A stretch of DNA of 33,286 bases from Oscillospiraceae bacterium. Lineage in GTDB: Bacteria > Bacillota > Clostridia > Oscillospirales > CAG-272. Each line of letters opens with the position of its first letter. Position 1 is the first letter of the stretch. The position numbers were made by a program, and so were the translations under genes. This document shows positions 24,890-32,360 of this stretch, in pieces. A model generated the notes under the pieces. It was not told where the DNA came from and did not search any database. It was given only the letters and a program-made list of their open reading frames with translations. The stretch lies in contig SVRL01000019.1 in the NCBI GenBank assembly GCA_015064845.1, positions 1-33,286 of the forward strand. Direction: 5' to 3'.

Positions 24890-27187
24890 ATGAAGCATTA
24901 CGAATTATGGTACACAAAAGAAGCCCCGTTCGGACAAGAAGATTTTCATTTGTTCCGACACGGAAGACGCTCTCCCGATGACGGTTGGGAAAAATGGTCC
25001 TTACCGCTCGGAAACGGATATATGGGCATCAACGTATTCGGCAGAACCGAAACCGAACGTTTGCAAATTACGGAAAACAGTCTTGAAAATCCCATTGCTT
25101 TCAATGCAAAATATCCCGGCGGAAACGGCGGATTACAAAATTTCTGCGAATGTTATCTGGATTTCGGACATACAGAAATCCAAAATTACCGCCGCAGTCT
25201 TTCCCTGAATCATGCCGTTGCCAAAACGGAATACATCTGTAACGGCGTGCATTATACACGCGAACATTTTGCAAGCTATCCCGACCGTGTTTTCGTAACG
25301 AAAATTACCGCAGACAGAAAAAACGCGCTTTGCATGACCGTGCGCCCCGAAATCCCTTTCGTTTCTTCTTATTTGATGGAGGAAGGCGATGGAATGGGAA
25401 AAACGGGAACGGTTCAAGTTTCCGAAAATAAGATCACATTTTCGGGTGTGATGGATTTTTATAACATTCTTTTCGAAGGACAAGTTCTCGTGCTCCCCGA
25501 AGACGGAGAACTGATTTCTCATGAAAAAACGGTTGAAATCAAAAACGCAAGCAGCGTTTTGCTTTTGATTGCCGTGGGAACCAATTATAAAATGGAAAAC
25601 CGTATCTTTACGGAAAAAGACCCGAAGAAAAAGCTTGCTCCTTATCCCCATCCGCACGACCGCATTTCCGAAATTTTGGAAATAGCAAGTCAATTTTCCT
25701 ATGAAAAACTTCTCAAACGGCACGTTGCGGACTACGCTTCCCTGATTGAGCGCGCTTCTTTGGATCTCGGCGGAAAAATCCCTGAAATTCCCACGAATCT
25801 TTTGCATCAGAATTATAAGAACGGAAACGCCGACCGATATTTCGAGGAACTGTATTTCACATACGGCAGATATCTTTTGATTGCCTCTTCCCGTCCCGAA
25901 ACCTATCCCGCCAATCTGCAAGGCACGTGGAGCCGTTACGCAAGTTCGCCCTGGTCATCGGGATATTGGCATAACATCAACGTGCAAATGAATTACTGGC
26001 CCGCTTTCAACACCAATCTGCATGAGCTTTTCTTGCCTTATATGCAATATTTCAATGCATACCGTCCGGCAGCGGAGAATTATGCGGACCTTTATATTGA
26101 AAAGCATTTTCCCGAAAATCTGACCGAAAAAGGAACAAACGGCATTTCCATCGGTACAGCTGCAAATCTTTACCGCACCACAGGCGTAGATACGCCTCCG
26201 AGCGGACATTCCGGTCCCGGAACCTGCGCGTTCACGGCAAAGCTTTTCACGGATTATTATGAATTTTCCATGGATGAACGTTATCTGGAAGAAATCATCT
26301 ATCCTGCCAATTACGGCGTAGCAACGCTTCTTTCCAAATGCATGGAAGAACAGCCCGACGGAAAACTTCTCGTCAAATATTCCGCTTCTCCCGAACAGAG
26401 ACATGACGGAAAATATTATTGGACAAAGGGTTGCGCCTTTGATCAGCAAATGGCTTATGAATGTTTCCATGATACCATTCTGCTTGCGGAAGCACTCGGC
26501 AAGGAAGACGATTTTATCCGCAATCTACGAGAAAAACTTGAAAAACTTGATCCCGTACAGATCGGCGCTTCGGGACAGATCAAGGAATACCGAGAGGAAG
26601 TCCATTACGGCGATATCGGAGAATACCATCACCGCCATATTTCCCATCTCGTCGGACTATATCCGGGTACAATTATCAACCGAAACGTTCCCGAATGGCT
26701 TCGCGCGGCGGAATATTCCCTAACCGAACGCGGCGATATTTCCACAGGCTGGTCAACCGCACACAAGCTTAACGCATGGGCGCGCCTCAAAAACGGAAAA
26801 CGCGCTTACGATCTTCTGAACATGCTTCTTTCAAAATGCACCCTCCCGAATCTCTGGGACAGCCATCCCCCTTTCCAGATCGACGGTAATTTCGGCGGAA
26901 CGGCAGGCATGGCGGAAATGCTTCTGCAAAGCCATGAAGGATATCTGCATTTGCTCCCCGCTCTTCCCGACGAGTGGAAAAACGGCAGCTTTGACGGTCT
27001 GACCGCAAGAGGCGGTTTTACTGTTTCCGCAACATGGGAAAACGGTACGGCAAACGAGATCAAAGTTATTTCTTCCGCAGGAAAGCCGCTGAAAATCCTC
27101 GCAGGTGATGCCTGGATTGAAACGGAAACCGAAAAAGGAGAAATCCTGCATTTTTCCCGTAAAGAAAACGGTTGGACAAAAATATAA
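24890..27187 (+). CDS. Glycoside hydrolase family 95 (alpha-L-fucosidase/galactosidase)
   Basis: 765 residues. The N-terminal beta domain begins LWYTKEAPFGQEDF, with WSLPLGNGYMGINVFG at about 36-51. The (alpha/alpha)6 barrel carries the family's active-site set: Asn362 and Asn364 in WHNINVQMNYW, the candidate acid Glu502 in SPEQ, and Asp665 in QIDGNFGGTAG, matching the Asn-x-Asn, Glu and Asp of the Bifidobacterium 1,2-alpha-fucosidase. HRHISHLVGLYPG and LLPALPDEW are further family marks. GH95 enzymes invert and remove alpha-1,2-fucose from host glycans, or alpha-L-galactose from plant xyloglucan. No signal peptide, so probably intracellular. The plant-type GH10 neighbour keeps both substrates open. 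Confidence 0.92.
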   Translation: MKHYELWYTKEAPFGQEDFHLFRHGRRSPDDGWEKWSLPLGNGYMGINVFGRTETERLQITENSLENPIAFNAKYPGGNGGLQNFCECYLDFGHTEIQNYRRSLSLNHAVAKTEYICNGVHYTREHFASYPDRVFVTKITADRKNALCMTVRPEIPFVSSYLMEEGDGMGKTGTVQVSENKITFSGVMDFYNILFEGQVLVLPEDGELISHEKTVEIKNASSVLLLIAVGTNYKMENRIFTEKDPKKKLAPYPHPHDRISEILEIASQFSYEKLLKRHVADYASLIERASLDLGGKIPEIPTNLLHQNYKNGNADRYFEELYFTYGRYLLIASSRPETYPANLQGTWSRYASSPWSSGYWHNINVQMNYWPAFNTNLHELFLPYMQYFNAYRPAAENYADLYIEKHFPENLTEKGTNGISIGTAANLYRTTGVDTPPSGHSGPGTCAFTAKLFTDYYEFSMDERYLEEIIYPANYGVATLLSKCMEEQPDGKLLVKYSASPEQRHDGKYYWTKGCAFDQQMAYECFHDTILLAEALGKEDDFIRNLREKLEKLDPVQIGASGQIKEYREEVHYGDIGEYHHRHISHLVGLYPGTIINRNVPEWLRAAEYSLTERGDISTGWSTAHKLNAWARLKNGKRAYDLLNMLLSKCTLPNLWDSHPPFQIDGNFGGTAGMAEMLLQSHEGYLHLLPALPDEWKNGSFDGLTARGGFTVSATWENGTANEIKVISSAGKPLKILAGDAWIETETEKGEILHFSRKENGWTKI

Positions 27188-27198
27188 ATTTTTAAATG

Positions 27199-27243
27199 AA
27201 AATACGCACCCTTGAACATTTTCGTTCAGAGGTGCGTATTTTT
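27199..27243. terminator. Bidirectional terminator, near-twin of the one at 28559
   Basis: AAAATACGCACC, then TGAAC-loop-GTTCA, GGTGCGTATTTTT. It serves GH95 (plus) and the lipoprotein gene (minus). The outer arms are identical to the hairpin at 28559-28600. Confidence 0.85.
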
Positions 27244-27247
27244 ACTC

Positions 27248-28396
27248 TTATTCGTTATTTTCATTTATAAGTTTTGCCATCAATGAATCATAATCAGGAG
27301 AGGAATCCACGGTTGCACGGAAGATCAATTTACCGTTATTATCATAAGCCGAATAAACCGTTTCCGTATAATACCAAATACTGCTGATCATGGGCGGTGT
27401 GTTTTCATATATTCCCGTCATGTTATCGGAAACGATCAGATAAAAATCACCGTAATCAATGAAAGCCATCGGCGTACCCGCATCAAAATTCTTCAACAAA
27501 GCATCTCTCCGATAGACAGAAACACCGTCTTTTTCTCCGATTCGATAATCATCAAAAGCCCTTCCCGATTTCTTTTGTTGACGTACGATTTCAAAATTAT
27601 CATCTACCGTAAAAATCCAATCTTTGGGATAGCCTTTGGATCGGGAGCCTTCAAAGTTTCCGTCATCCGACTGGGAGGAAATCGAAAGCACAAAAAAATC
27701 TCCCGAAATTTCTGCTATATCCAAGCTGTCATAATCGGAACCCGCTATGCATTTGGTTTTCAGAACCGTGCCGTTTTTATCCATGAGCGCCATATAAACA
27801 TCGCTCGGAGAAGAATTACCCTGTTTGTTGGTTTTGGTTGTTCCGATCGTTCCAAAGAAATAAAAGCTTCCGTTTTTTTCAAAGCATTGATTCAGCGCGT
27901 AGCCTTCAACACCGTCAAAAACGGTTTCAAACTGCAACTGTCCGTCCTGATCGCATTTAATCACACGGGAAGCAAATCCTTGATCGCTTGCCCATTCGTT
28001 TTGACTGTAGGCATAATCCGAAAAGCCGAGAACAAACAAAAATCCTCCGTCCTCCGTAGCCGTAAGCGCATTGATATGATATGCATCATCCGAGGTGCAA
28101 GTATAGGAAGCCATTGTCTTTCCGTACAAATCCATCATCAAAACACGATAAGTAACGGTTCTGTTTTCTTCGTCTTTGGCAATCGTTTCCGCTTTCAGCA
28201 ATCTGCCGTCAAAAGCGGTAACGCCGTTAAATATATCATTTTCTACAATTTCTTTGAATTCTTCGGGAACTTCTCCAACAGGCTCCATGCTTTTCAGTTC
28301 ATCCCCATTCTGCGGATGATTCTCCGCACATCCCGATAAAACGGAAACCAACATCAATACGGCAATGAACCATGCCGCCAACCGTCTTTTTTTCAT
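27248..28396 (-). CDS. Secreted lipoprotein, beta-propeller-like
   Basis: 382 residues, AAAGGAG 11 bases before ATG. The signal peptide ends at lipobox LSGC with Cys23, so the mature protein is lipid-anchored outside the membrane. The body has repeated units pairing a variable stretch with phrases such as VTAFDGRLLKAET, GGFLFVLGFSDY, GSFYFFGTIGTT and DIAEISGDFFVLSISS, each alternating a Gly-Asp/Asn turn with a hydrophobic strand. That pattern fits a WD-like or Kelch-like propeller but no family is recognised. Single gene with its own promoter; both flanks carry the same terminator hairpin. Confidence 0.8.
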   Translation of the reverse strand: MKKRRLAAWFIAVLMLVSVLSGCAENHPQNGDELKSMEPVGEVPEEFKEIVENDIFNGVTAFDGRLLKAETIAKDEENRTVTYRVLMMDLYGKTMASYTCTSDDAYHINALTATEDGGFLFVLGFSDYAYSQNEWASDQGFASRVIKCDQDGQLQFETVFDGVEGYALNQCFEKNGSFYFFGTIGTTKTNKQGNSSPSDVYMALMDKNGTVLKTKCIAGSDYDSLDIAEISGDFFVLSISSQSDDGNFEGSRSKGYPKDWIFTVDDNFEIVRQQKKSGRAFDDYRIGEKDGVSVYRRDALLKNFDAGTPMAFIDYGDFYLIVSDNMTGIYENTPPMISSIWYYTETVYSAYDNNGKLIFRATVDSSPDYDSLMAKLINENNE

Positions 28397-28457
28397 TTGT
28401 CAAACATCTCCTTTCCAAATACACACAAACAAAAAACATGAGAATCTTATATAGCTT

Positions 28458-28486
28458 ATTATATCACAATCGGTTGATATTGTCAA
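28458..28486 (-). promoter_or_regulatory. Sigma-A promoter of the lipoprotein gene
   Basis: Minus strand TTGACA (28486-28481), 17-bp spacer, TATAAT (28463-28458): full consensus. Confidence 0.92.
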
Positions 28487-28500
28487 GATGTATCATCTGT

Positions 28501-28554
28501 GGCTTGCGAAGCAAACAGCAGCTTCATTCTTCATTCAAAATCCGCTTAAGATAA
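28501..28554 (+). repeat. Dispersed intergenic repeat, copy 1
   Basis: 54 bases that match 30406-30459 with three mismatches. It begins GGCTTGCGAAGCAAACAGC, has a double CTTCATT direct repeat in the middle, and ends in AATCCGCTT plus AGATAA. No ORF. It sits between the lipoprotein promoter and the terminator of the next gene. Confidence 0.85.
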
Positions 28555-28558
28555 AATG

Positions 28559-28600
28559 AAAATACGCACCCCCGGACATCTGTTCCAAGGTGCGTATTTT
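28559..28600 (-). terminator. Terminator of the DUF4304 gene
   Basis: AAAATACGCACC (28559-28570), loop with GGAC/GTTC, GGTGCGTATTTT (28589-28600). On the minus strand the arm is followed by CATTTT. The first base overlaps the stop codon. Confidence 0.78.
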
Positions 28601-29127
28601 TATATTCTTTTGTGTTTCTTTTCGATTTTTTTCAGCCATCGGAATGCCGAGCGCAATTGACGATTGACCTCTGCGCAAATTTTCTTTGCCGTTTCTTCAT
28701 CAAAAGTCTGAACGCACCGATAGCCTACCGGAACCTTGAATGTCGGGACGTCTTTTTCAGCAACATCCATATAAGTTTTTCCCAAACCCAAAACGCGCGT
28801 ACAGTACACGTCCCGATAATAAAACCAACCGTCAAACATACCTTTTAACCGATATCGTTCCATTGTATTCCAAACTGTGATGTCTTTTTCCGTGATACCG
28901 TCATATAAATAAAAATTTTTATCTTCTATAGATTTCGCCAACGGAAAAGCCGCAGATACCTCAACAGTAAACGAACCTCCCCAATTGTTTGTCTGAAAAG
29001 AGATGAGTTCCGTACAATCTTCATATTCTCTTCGGTAATGGGGATATTTTCCCGTAAATCCAATGTTCTCCAATTCCGAAATCACATTTTTTTGCAAATA
29101 TTTTTTCATAAGAGAAAGATTGGTCAT
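28600..29127 (-). CDS. DUF4304 family protein
   Basis: 175 residues, AAGGA nine bases before ATG. The pattern ELENIGFTGKYPHYRREYEDCTELISFQTNNWGG followed by FTVEVSAAF fits DUF4304: a conserved Gly-Phe, an aromatic turn, then an I(S/N)FQ-type strand and a second strand. The rest has GLGKTYMDVAE and a basic C-terminus (KKIEKKHKRI). Cytoplasmic, no known activity; DUF4304 proteins are often seen near immunity-type genes. It lies 65 bases downstream of the 379-residue unknown on the same strand and probably shares its transcript. Confidence 0.72.
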   Translation of the reverse strand: MTNLSLMKKYLQKNVISELENIGFTGKYPHYRREYEDCTELISFQTNNWGGSFTVEVSAAFPLAKSIEDKNFYLYDGITEKDITVWNTMERYRLKGMFDGWFYYRDVYCTRVLGLGKTYMDVAEKDVPTFKVPVGYRCVQTFDEETAKKICAEVNRQLRSAFRWLKKIEKKHKRI

Positions 29128-29192
29128 CTTTATTTATCCTTCCAATTTCGTTATATATCATTCTTCGATGCGCTTCACAAGCCTCTTCCGTC

Positions 29193-30332
29193 TCAGGCTT
29201 CGGGAATAAACCAACTCGGTGTTTCCGGAAACAAACAGTCCAAAGAAGACAGCATCGTATTTTCAAAATCCGCAACCACGGAAAGTATTTTTTCCAAAGC
29301 CGCATCTGCCTCCTGTTGATCGGTCGGTGTTTGAGTGCTGTTGCCAATCACGTGATTGAACCCTACTCCTTGGTAAGATACGAACATTCCCATATCATAA
29401 TGTGACGGACCGCAAAACACGGAAATAAGGATCACATTCCCCTTTTCGGTTCTCTTTTCCAGCGAATAGACACCGCCATTCCAAACGAGTTTATACGCAT
29501 ATCCGTATTGTTTCGCAAGCTTTTTCAAAGGTTTGGCAACGGAATAATTGGAAGAAAAAGCATTCTGAGAATCTGTAAACGGAAGTCTTTCAGAAAAAAA
29601 GGCGCAGCACTGCTGTAGCATTGGTTCTGCTTTAAGGTTTGTTTCGTCAATTTTTTTCTGTTCTTCCTCAGTAAGATAGATTTTAATAAAGGTATCTGAT
29701 TTTATTTTAGGAAGCAACCGTTGCATGGATTCATAATAAGGCGTTGCATCCAAAACCGCGCCGTCATGCAAAAGATCTACGGATAATTTCAAATAATTCT
29801 CCCCGCAAACATCTCTGTGCAAAGTAATCCCCGAGCCGTACGGCTGATCCTCCATACATAAGGCAGGATCAAACGGAACATTATCCCTCTTTGACTTTCT
29901 CGCCGCTTCAGAATAATCACGTTCAAAACAAGTCTTACGCCCAAAGAAATCAATATCAAAATAGTATAAATTGCTTTCGCTGAAACCGTATCTGCGATGA
30001 ATTTTTTTCATAAGAGGCAGGATATTTTCCTCCGGAAAAGATTCTTGACGGTCGATGTTGCTTAACCATAATACATCATACCGTCCATGTGCTTTTCCGT
30101 TGTCATAACGAATTTTACCCAAGGACGGACAATCTTTCAGAATTTTTGCGCAACTGCATTTCTGCAGGTCTTCCTCTCCCGTTTCATCTCTACCCAAAAT
30201 ATGATCAAAGTAATATAAAAACCGATGGTGCACAAGATGATTCTCCGCTAAAAAGCGATGAATGATTTCCGGCCATTCCGAAAAAGCAATTTTCGTTCCG
30301 ATTTTGAAAACATAATTCTGAATCAAACGCAT
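29193..30332 (-). CDS. Unrecognised 379-residue cytoplasmic protein
   Basis: ATG 30332 follows GAGGGGG by nine bases; a start at 30350 would run through that site. There is no signal peptide or membrane helix. Visible pieces: HHRFLYYFDHILG near 40, Cys-containing QKCSCAKIL near 64, RYDVLWLSNIDRQ near 90, FYFDIDFFG-like strand near 130, and a C-terminal half with VWNGGVYSLEKRTEKGNVILISVFCGPS that resembles the strand pattern of DUF4304, its downstream neighbour. It may be a fusion of an unknown N-terminal domain with a DUF4304-like C-terminal domain; that is inference. A -10-like TATAAT at 30385-30380 is upstream, but no good -35 is seen. Confidence 0.75.
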   Translation of the reverse strand: MRLIQNYVFKIGTKIAFSEWPEIIHRFLAENHLVHHRFLYYFDHILGRDETGEEDLQKCSCAKILKDCPSLGKIRYDNGKAHGRYDVLWLSNIDRQESFPEENILPLMKKIHRRYGFSESNLYYFDIDFFGRKTCFERDYSEAARKSKRDNVPFDPALCMEDQPYGSGITLHRDVCGENYLKLSVDLLHDGAVLDATPYYESMQRLLPKIKSDTFIKIYLTEEEQKKIDETNLKAEPMLQQCCAFFSERLPFTDSQNAFSSNYSVAKPLKKLAKQYGYAYKLVWNGGVYSLEKRTEKGNVILISVFCGPSHYDMGMFVSYQGVGFNHVIGNSTQTPTDQQEADAALEKILSVVADFENTMLSSLDCLFPETPSWFIPEA

Positions 30333-30405
30333 AAATACACGCCCCCTCAAAAATATTTGCGCAGTTAACCGCCGTTGTTATTATAATCATTCATTATTCA
30401 TCAGC

Positions 30406-30459
30406 GGCTTGCGAAGCAAACAGCGACTTCATTCTTCATTCAAAATCCGCTTGAGATAA
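30406..30459 (+). repeat. Dispersed intergenic repeat, copy 2
   Basis: Second copy of the 54-base repeat (see 28501-28554; three mismatches). It lies between the tRNA terminator and the unknown gene. It is preceded by ATTCATTATTCATC, which extends the ATTC-rich character. Confidence 0.85.
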
Positions 30460-30473
30460 TGATAATATTAAAA

Positions 30474-30505
30474 GAAAAAATCCGCCTTCTCACGAAAGCG
30501 GATTT
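30474..30505 (-). terminator. Terminator of tRNA-Leu
   Basis: Minus strand AAATCCGC (30505-30498), loop, GCGGATTTTTT (30485-30475). It directly follows the CCA end. Confidence 0.82.
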
Positions 30506-30592
30506 TGGTGCCGGTGGCGGGGGTCGAACCCGCACCCTGTCGCCAGGACTGGATTTTGAGTCCAGCACGTCTGCCTATTCCATCACACCGGC
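30506..30592 (-). tRNA. tRNA-Leu (anticodon CAA)
   Basis: 87 bases with encoded CCA. Acceptor GCCGGTG pairs with CACCGGC; discriminator A. Anticodon stem CTGGA/TCCAG with loop CTCAAAA gives anticodon CAA. A long variable arm, CCTGGCGACAGG, marks a class II tRNA, and GGTTCGACCCC forms the T arm. It reads UUG. Confidence 0.95.
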
Positions 30593-30604
30593 GGAACAAT
30601 TACT

Positions 30605-30632
30605 ATTATAGCACATATTTTTTAAAATGCAA
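30605..30632 (-). promoter_or_regulatory. Promoter of tRNA-Leu
   Basis: Minus strand TTGCAT (30632-30627), 16-bp spacer, TATAAT (30610-30605), starting 12 bases upstream of the tRNA. Confidence 0.78.
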
Positions 30633-30651
30633 TACCTAAATGAAAAAAAGT

Positions 30652-30680
30652 TTGACTTTTTTTAAAATTTTTGTTATGAT
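30652..30680 (+). promoter_or_regulatory. Promoter of the uridine-kinase-like gene
   Basis: TTGACT (30652-30657), 17-bp spacer, TATGAT (30675-30680). Divergent from the tRNA promoter. Confidence 0.72.
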
Positions 30681-30724
30681 ATTTTCAGATAGAACACCAA
30701 TAAAAACGGAGGAACCAAAGCTTT

Positions 30725-31297
30725 ATGTCAAATATAGAAACATATACCCAACTTTTTAATGAAATTGAGAACCTGATGAAAACGAAATCGTCTGTCAGTA
30801 TAGCAATTGACGGCGGCGCAGCTTCAGGAAAAACCACGTTGGCTGAAATTTTATCAAAAAAATATAACGCGCCGATCATTCACATGGATGATTTTTTCCT
30901 CCGTCCCGAACAGAGAACGCCCGAACGTTTTGCCGAACCCGGCGGAAATTTTGACAGAGAGCGTTTTTTACGGGAAGTCGTTCCTTATATAAAGAACAGT
31001 CAGACTTTTTCTTATCAAATTTTTGATTGCTCAAAAATGGCGCTCGGAGATTACCGTGAAATTCCAAAATCCCCTCTGCTTATCATAGAAGGCTCGTATA
31101 GCCACCATCCCGATTTTTCCGATATTTTTGATCTGTGCGTTTTTCTTTCCGTTTCGGAAAAAGAGAGGAAAAAAAGAATCCTCACTCGCAACGGTAAAAA
31201 AAGCGAAATGTTTTTCTCCCGCTGGATTCCTTTGGAAAACAAATATTTTGAAGCGTTTTCCATCCGCGAAAAAGCAGATTTTATCTTTTTCGGATAA
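30725..31297 (+). CDS. Uridine kinase-like P-loop kinase
   Basis: 190 residues, GGAGG 12 bases before ATG. Walker A is GGAASGKTT (30-38), followed by IIHMDDFFL (51-59), the aspartates of the uridine kinase/phosphoribulokinase clan, then GNFDRERF and LIIEGSYS. The lid region carries KKRILTRNGKK. Length and motifs match short uridine/cytidine kinase-like proteins, which phosphorylate nucleosides or related small molecules in the cytoplasm. Exact substrate not assignable. Single gene with its own promoter; a terminator follows 92 bases later. Confidence 0.85.
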   Translation: MSNIETYTQLFNEIENLMKTKSSVSIAIDGGAASGKTTLAEILSKKYNAPIIHMDDFFLRPEQRTPERFAEPGGNFDRERFLREVVPYIKNSQTFSYQIFDCSKMALGDYREIPKSPLLIIEGSYSHHPDFSDIFDLCVFLSVSEKERKKRILTRNGKKSEMFFSRWIPLENKYFEAFSIREKADFIFFG

Positions 31298-31388
31298 ATA
31301 TAGCAGTCTTACCAAACATATTACATTGTTTTCCCGCATATATCTATGGTATCATAAAAATGTAAAGGACAAGCTTGAAATAATAGAC

Positions 31389-31434
31389 ATCTGAGGAAAA
31401 CCGCGTACCCACGGAGCTTTCCTCAGATTTTTTT
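31389..31434 (+). terminator. Rho-independent terminator
   Basis: ATCTGAGGAAA, inner CCG/CGG stem, TTTCCTCAGAT, then seven T. It ends the kinase transcript. Confidence 0.85.
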
Positions 31435-31476
31435 CAAGCCGTTTTATTATATGAAAAAGAAAGGAAACAATGAAAC

Positions 31477-32295
31477 ATGTTCAAAAAGTTCAGAAACATT
31501 TCACTTACCGTTTGTTTGCTGATTTTGATTTTCTCCATTCAAGCTTCGGCAGACAACCCCAAAATTCCCGTTTCCGTCGGGAATCAAAAAATAAGCGGTT
31601 ATCTGATTGAGGACAAAACAATGATCCCTCTCCTTGAATTCTGTAAAATCATGGACAGCAACAGTTATATTTCTTCTTACAGCGGCGGCGTGGTTTCCGT
31701 GAAGACCAGAGGAATTACCGTTTCCGCAAAATCGGGCGATTTTTACATAGAAGCCAACGGAAGATGCTTTTATACCGAAGTTTCCTGCCGTCTGATCGGA
31801 AACACCTTATACGTTCCCATCCGCGCGGCGGCGCGTGCTTTTAATTCCGCAGTTACATGGAACGATGCTTCAAGAAGTGTTACCGTTAAGGATTACGGCG
31901 GTGTATGCGCGCCTGCGGACAAGGTTTATTGGGATGGTTCCGTACTTTGGCTTTCCCGTATTATTTATGCGGAAAGCAGAGGCGAACCGCTTTTGGGTAA
32001 GATTGCGGTCGGAAACGTCGTCATGAACCGTGTGGAAAGCTATCAGTTCCCCAATACCATTTACAGCGTCATCTTTGACAGAAAATACGGCATCCAATTC
32101 ACTCCCGTTGCCACGGGCAGTATTTATAACAATGCCAACGCGGAATGTATCCGCGCCGCAAAAATGGTTTTAGAAGGAACCAGCGTCAACGACGGCGTTC
32201 TCTATTTTGTCAATCCCGCCATTGCGACAAATTCCTGGGTACAGAAAAACAGAAAATTTGCCTTCGCCATCGGTAATCATCATTTTTATTATTAA
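31477..32295 (+). CDS. Secreted SleB/CwlJ-type cortex hydrolase with stalk domain
   Basis: 272 residues, AAAGGA upstream of ATG. Signal peptide 1-25 (cut near QASA-DN). Residues about 28-138 match the copper amine oxidase N-terminal-like domain, a common extracytoplasmic stalk in Clostridia (VYVPIRAAA-like LYVPIRAAARAFN, TWNDASRSVTV). Residues about 155-272 are the hydrolase-2 domain with catalytic Glu166 in IIYAESRGEP, then GKIAVGNVVMNRV, FPNTIYSVIF and NHHFYY. The family cuts muramic-lactam-containing spore cortex during germination; stalk plus SleB proteins may also act on vegetative wall. It supports a spore-forming or recently asporogenous relative. Confidence 0.9.
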   Translation: MFKKFRNISLTVCLLILIFSIQASADNPKIPVSVGNQKISGYLIEDKTMIPLLEFCKIMDSNSYISSYSGGVVSVKTRGITVSAKSGDFYIEANGRCFYTEVSCRLIGNTLYVPIRAAARAFNSAVTWNDASRSVTVKDYGGVCAPADKVYWDGSVLWLSRIIYAESRGEPLLGKIAVGNVVMNRVESYQFPNTIYSVIFDRKYGIQFTPVATGSIYNNANAECIRAAKMVLEGTSVNDGVLYFVNPAIATNSWVQKNRKFAFAIGNHHFYY

Positions 32296-32312
32296 TTAAA
32301 TTTTCCGTCATA

Positions 32313-32350
32313 GAAAAGAAGCCCACCGTAGATTGCTCCTCGGTGGGCTT
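32313..32350 (-). terminator. Terminator of the Ig-repeat gene
   Basis: AAGCCCACCG (32319-32328), 12-nt loop, CGGTGGGCTT (32341-32350). On the minus strand it is followed by CTTTTCTA. It lies about 10 bases after the stop of the repeat gene. Confidence 0.75.
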
Positions 32351-32360
32351 TGGTATAGGG

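Noticed and set aside
28501-30592. tRNA-linked integration site with the 54-base repeat as attachment site
   Set aside because: The repeat does not match the tRNA 3' end, and no integrase or phage gene is present.
31340-31434. Possible small RNA ahead of the terminator after the kinase gene
   Set aside because: The candidate promoter (TTGTTT-18-TATCAT) is weak and the hairpin is explained as the kinase terminator.
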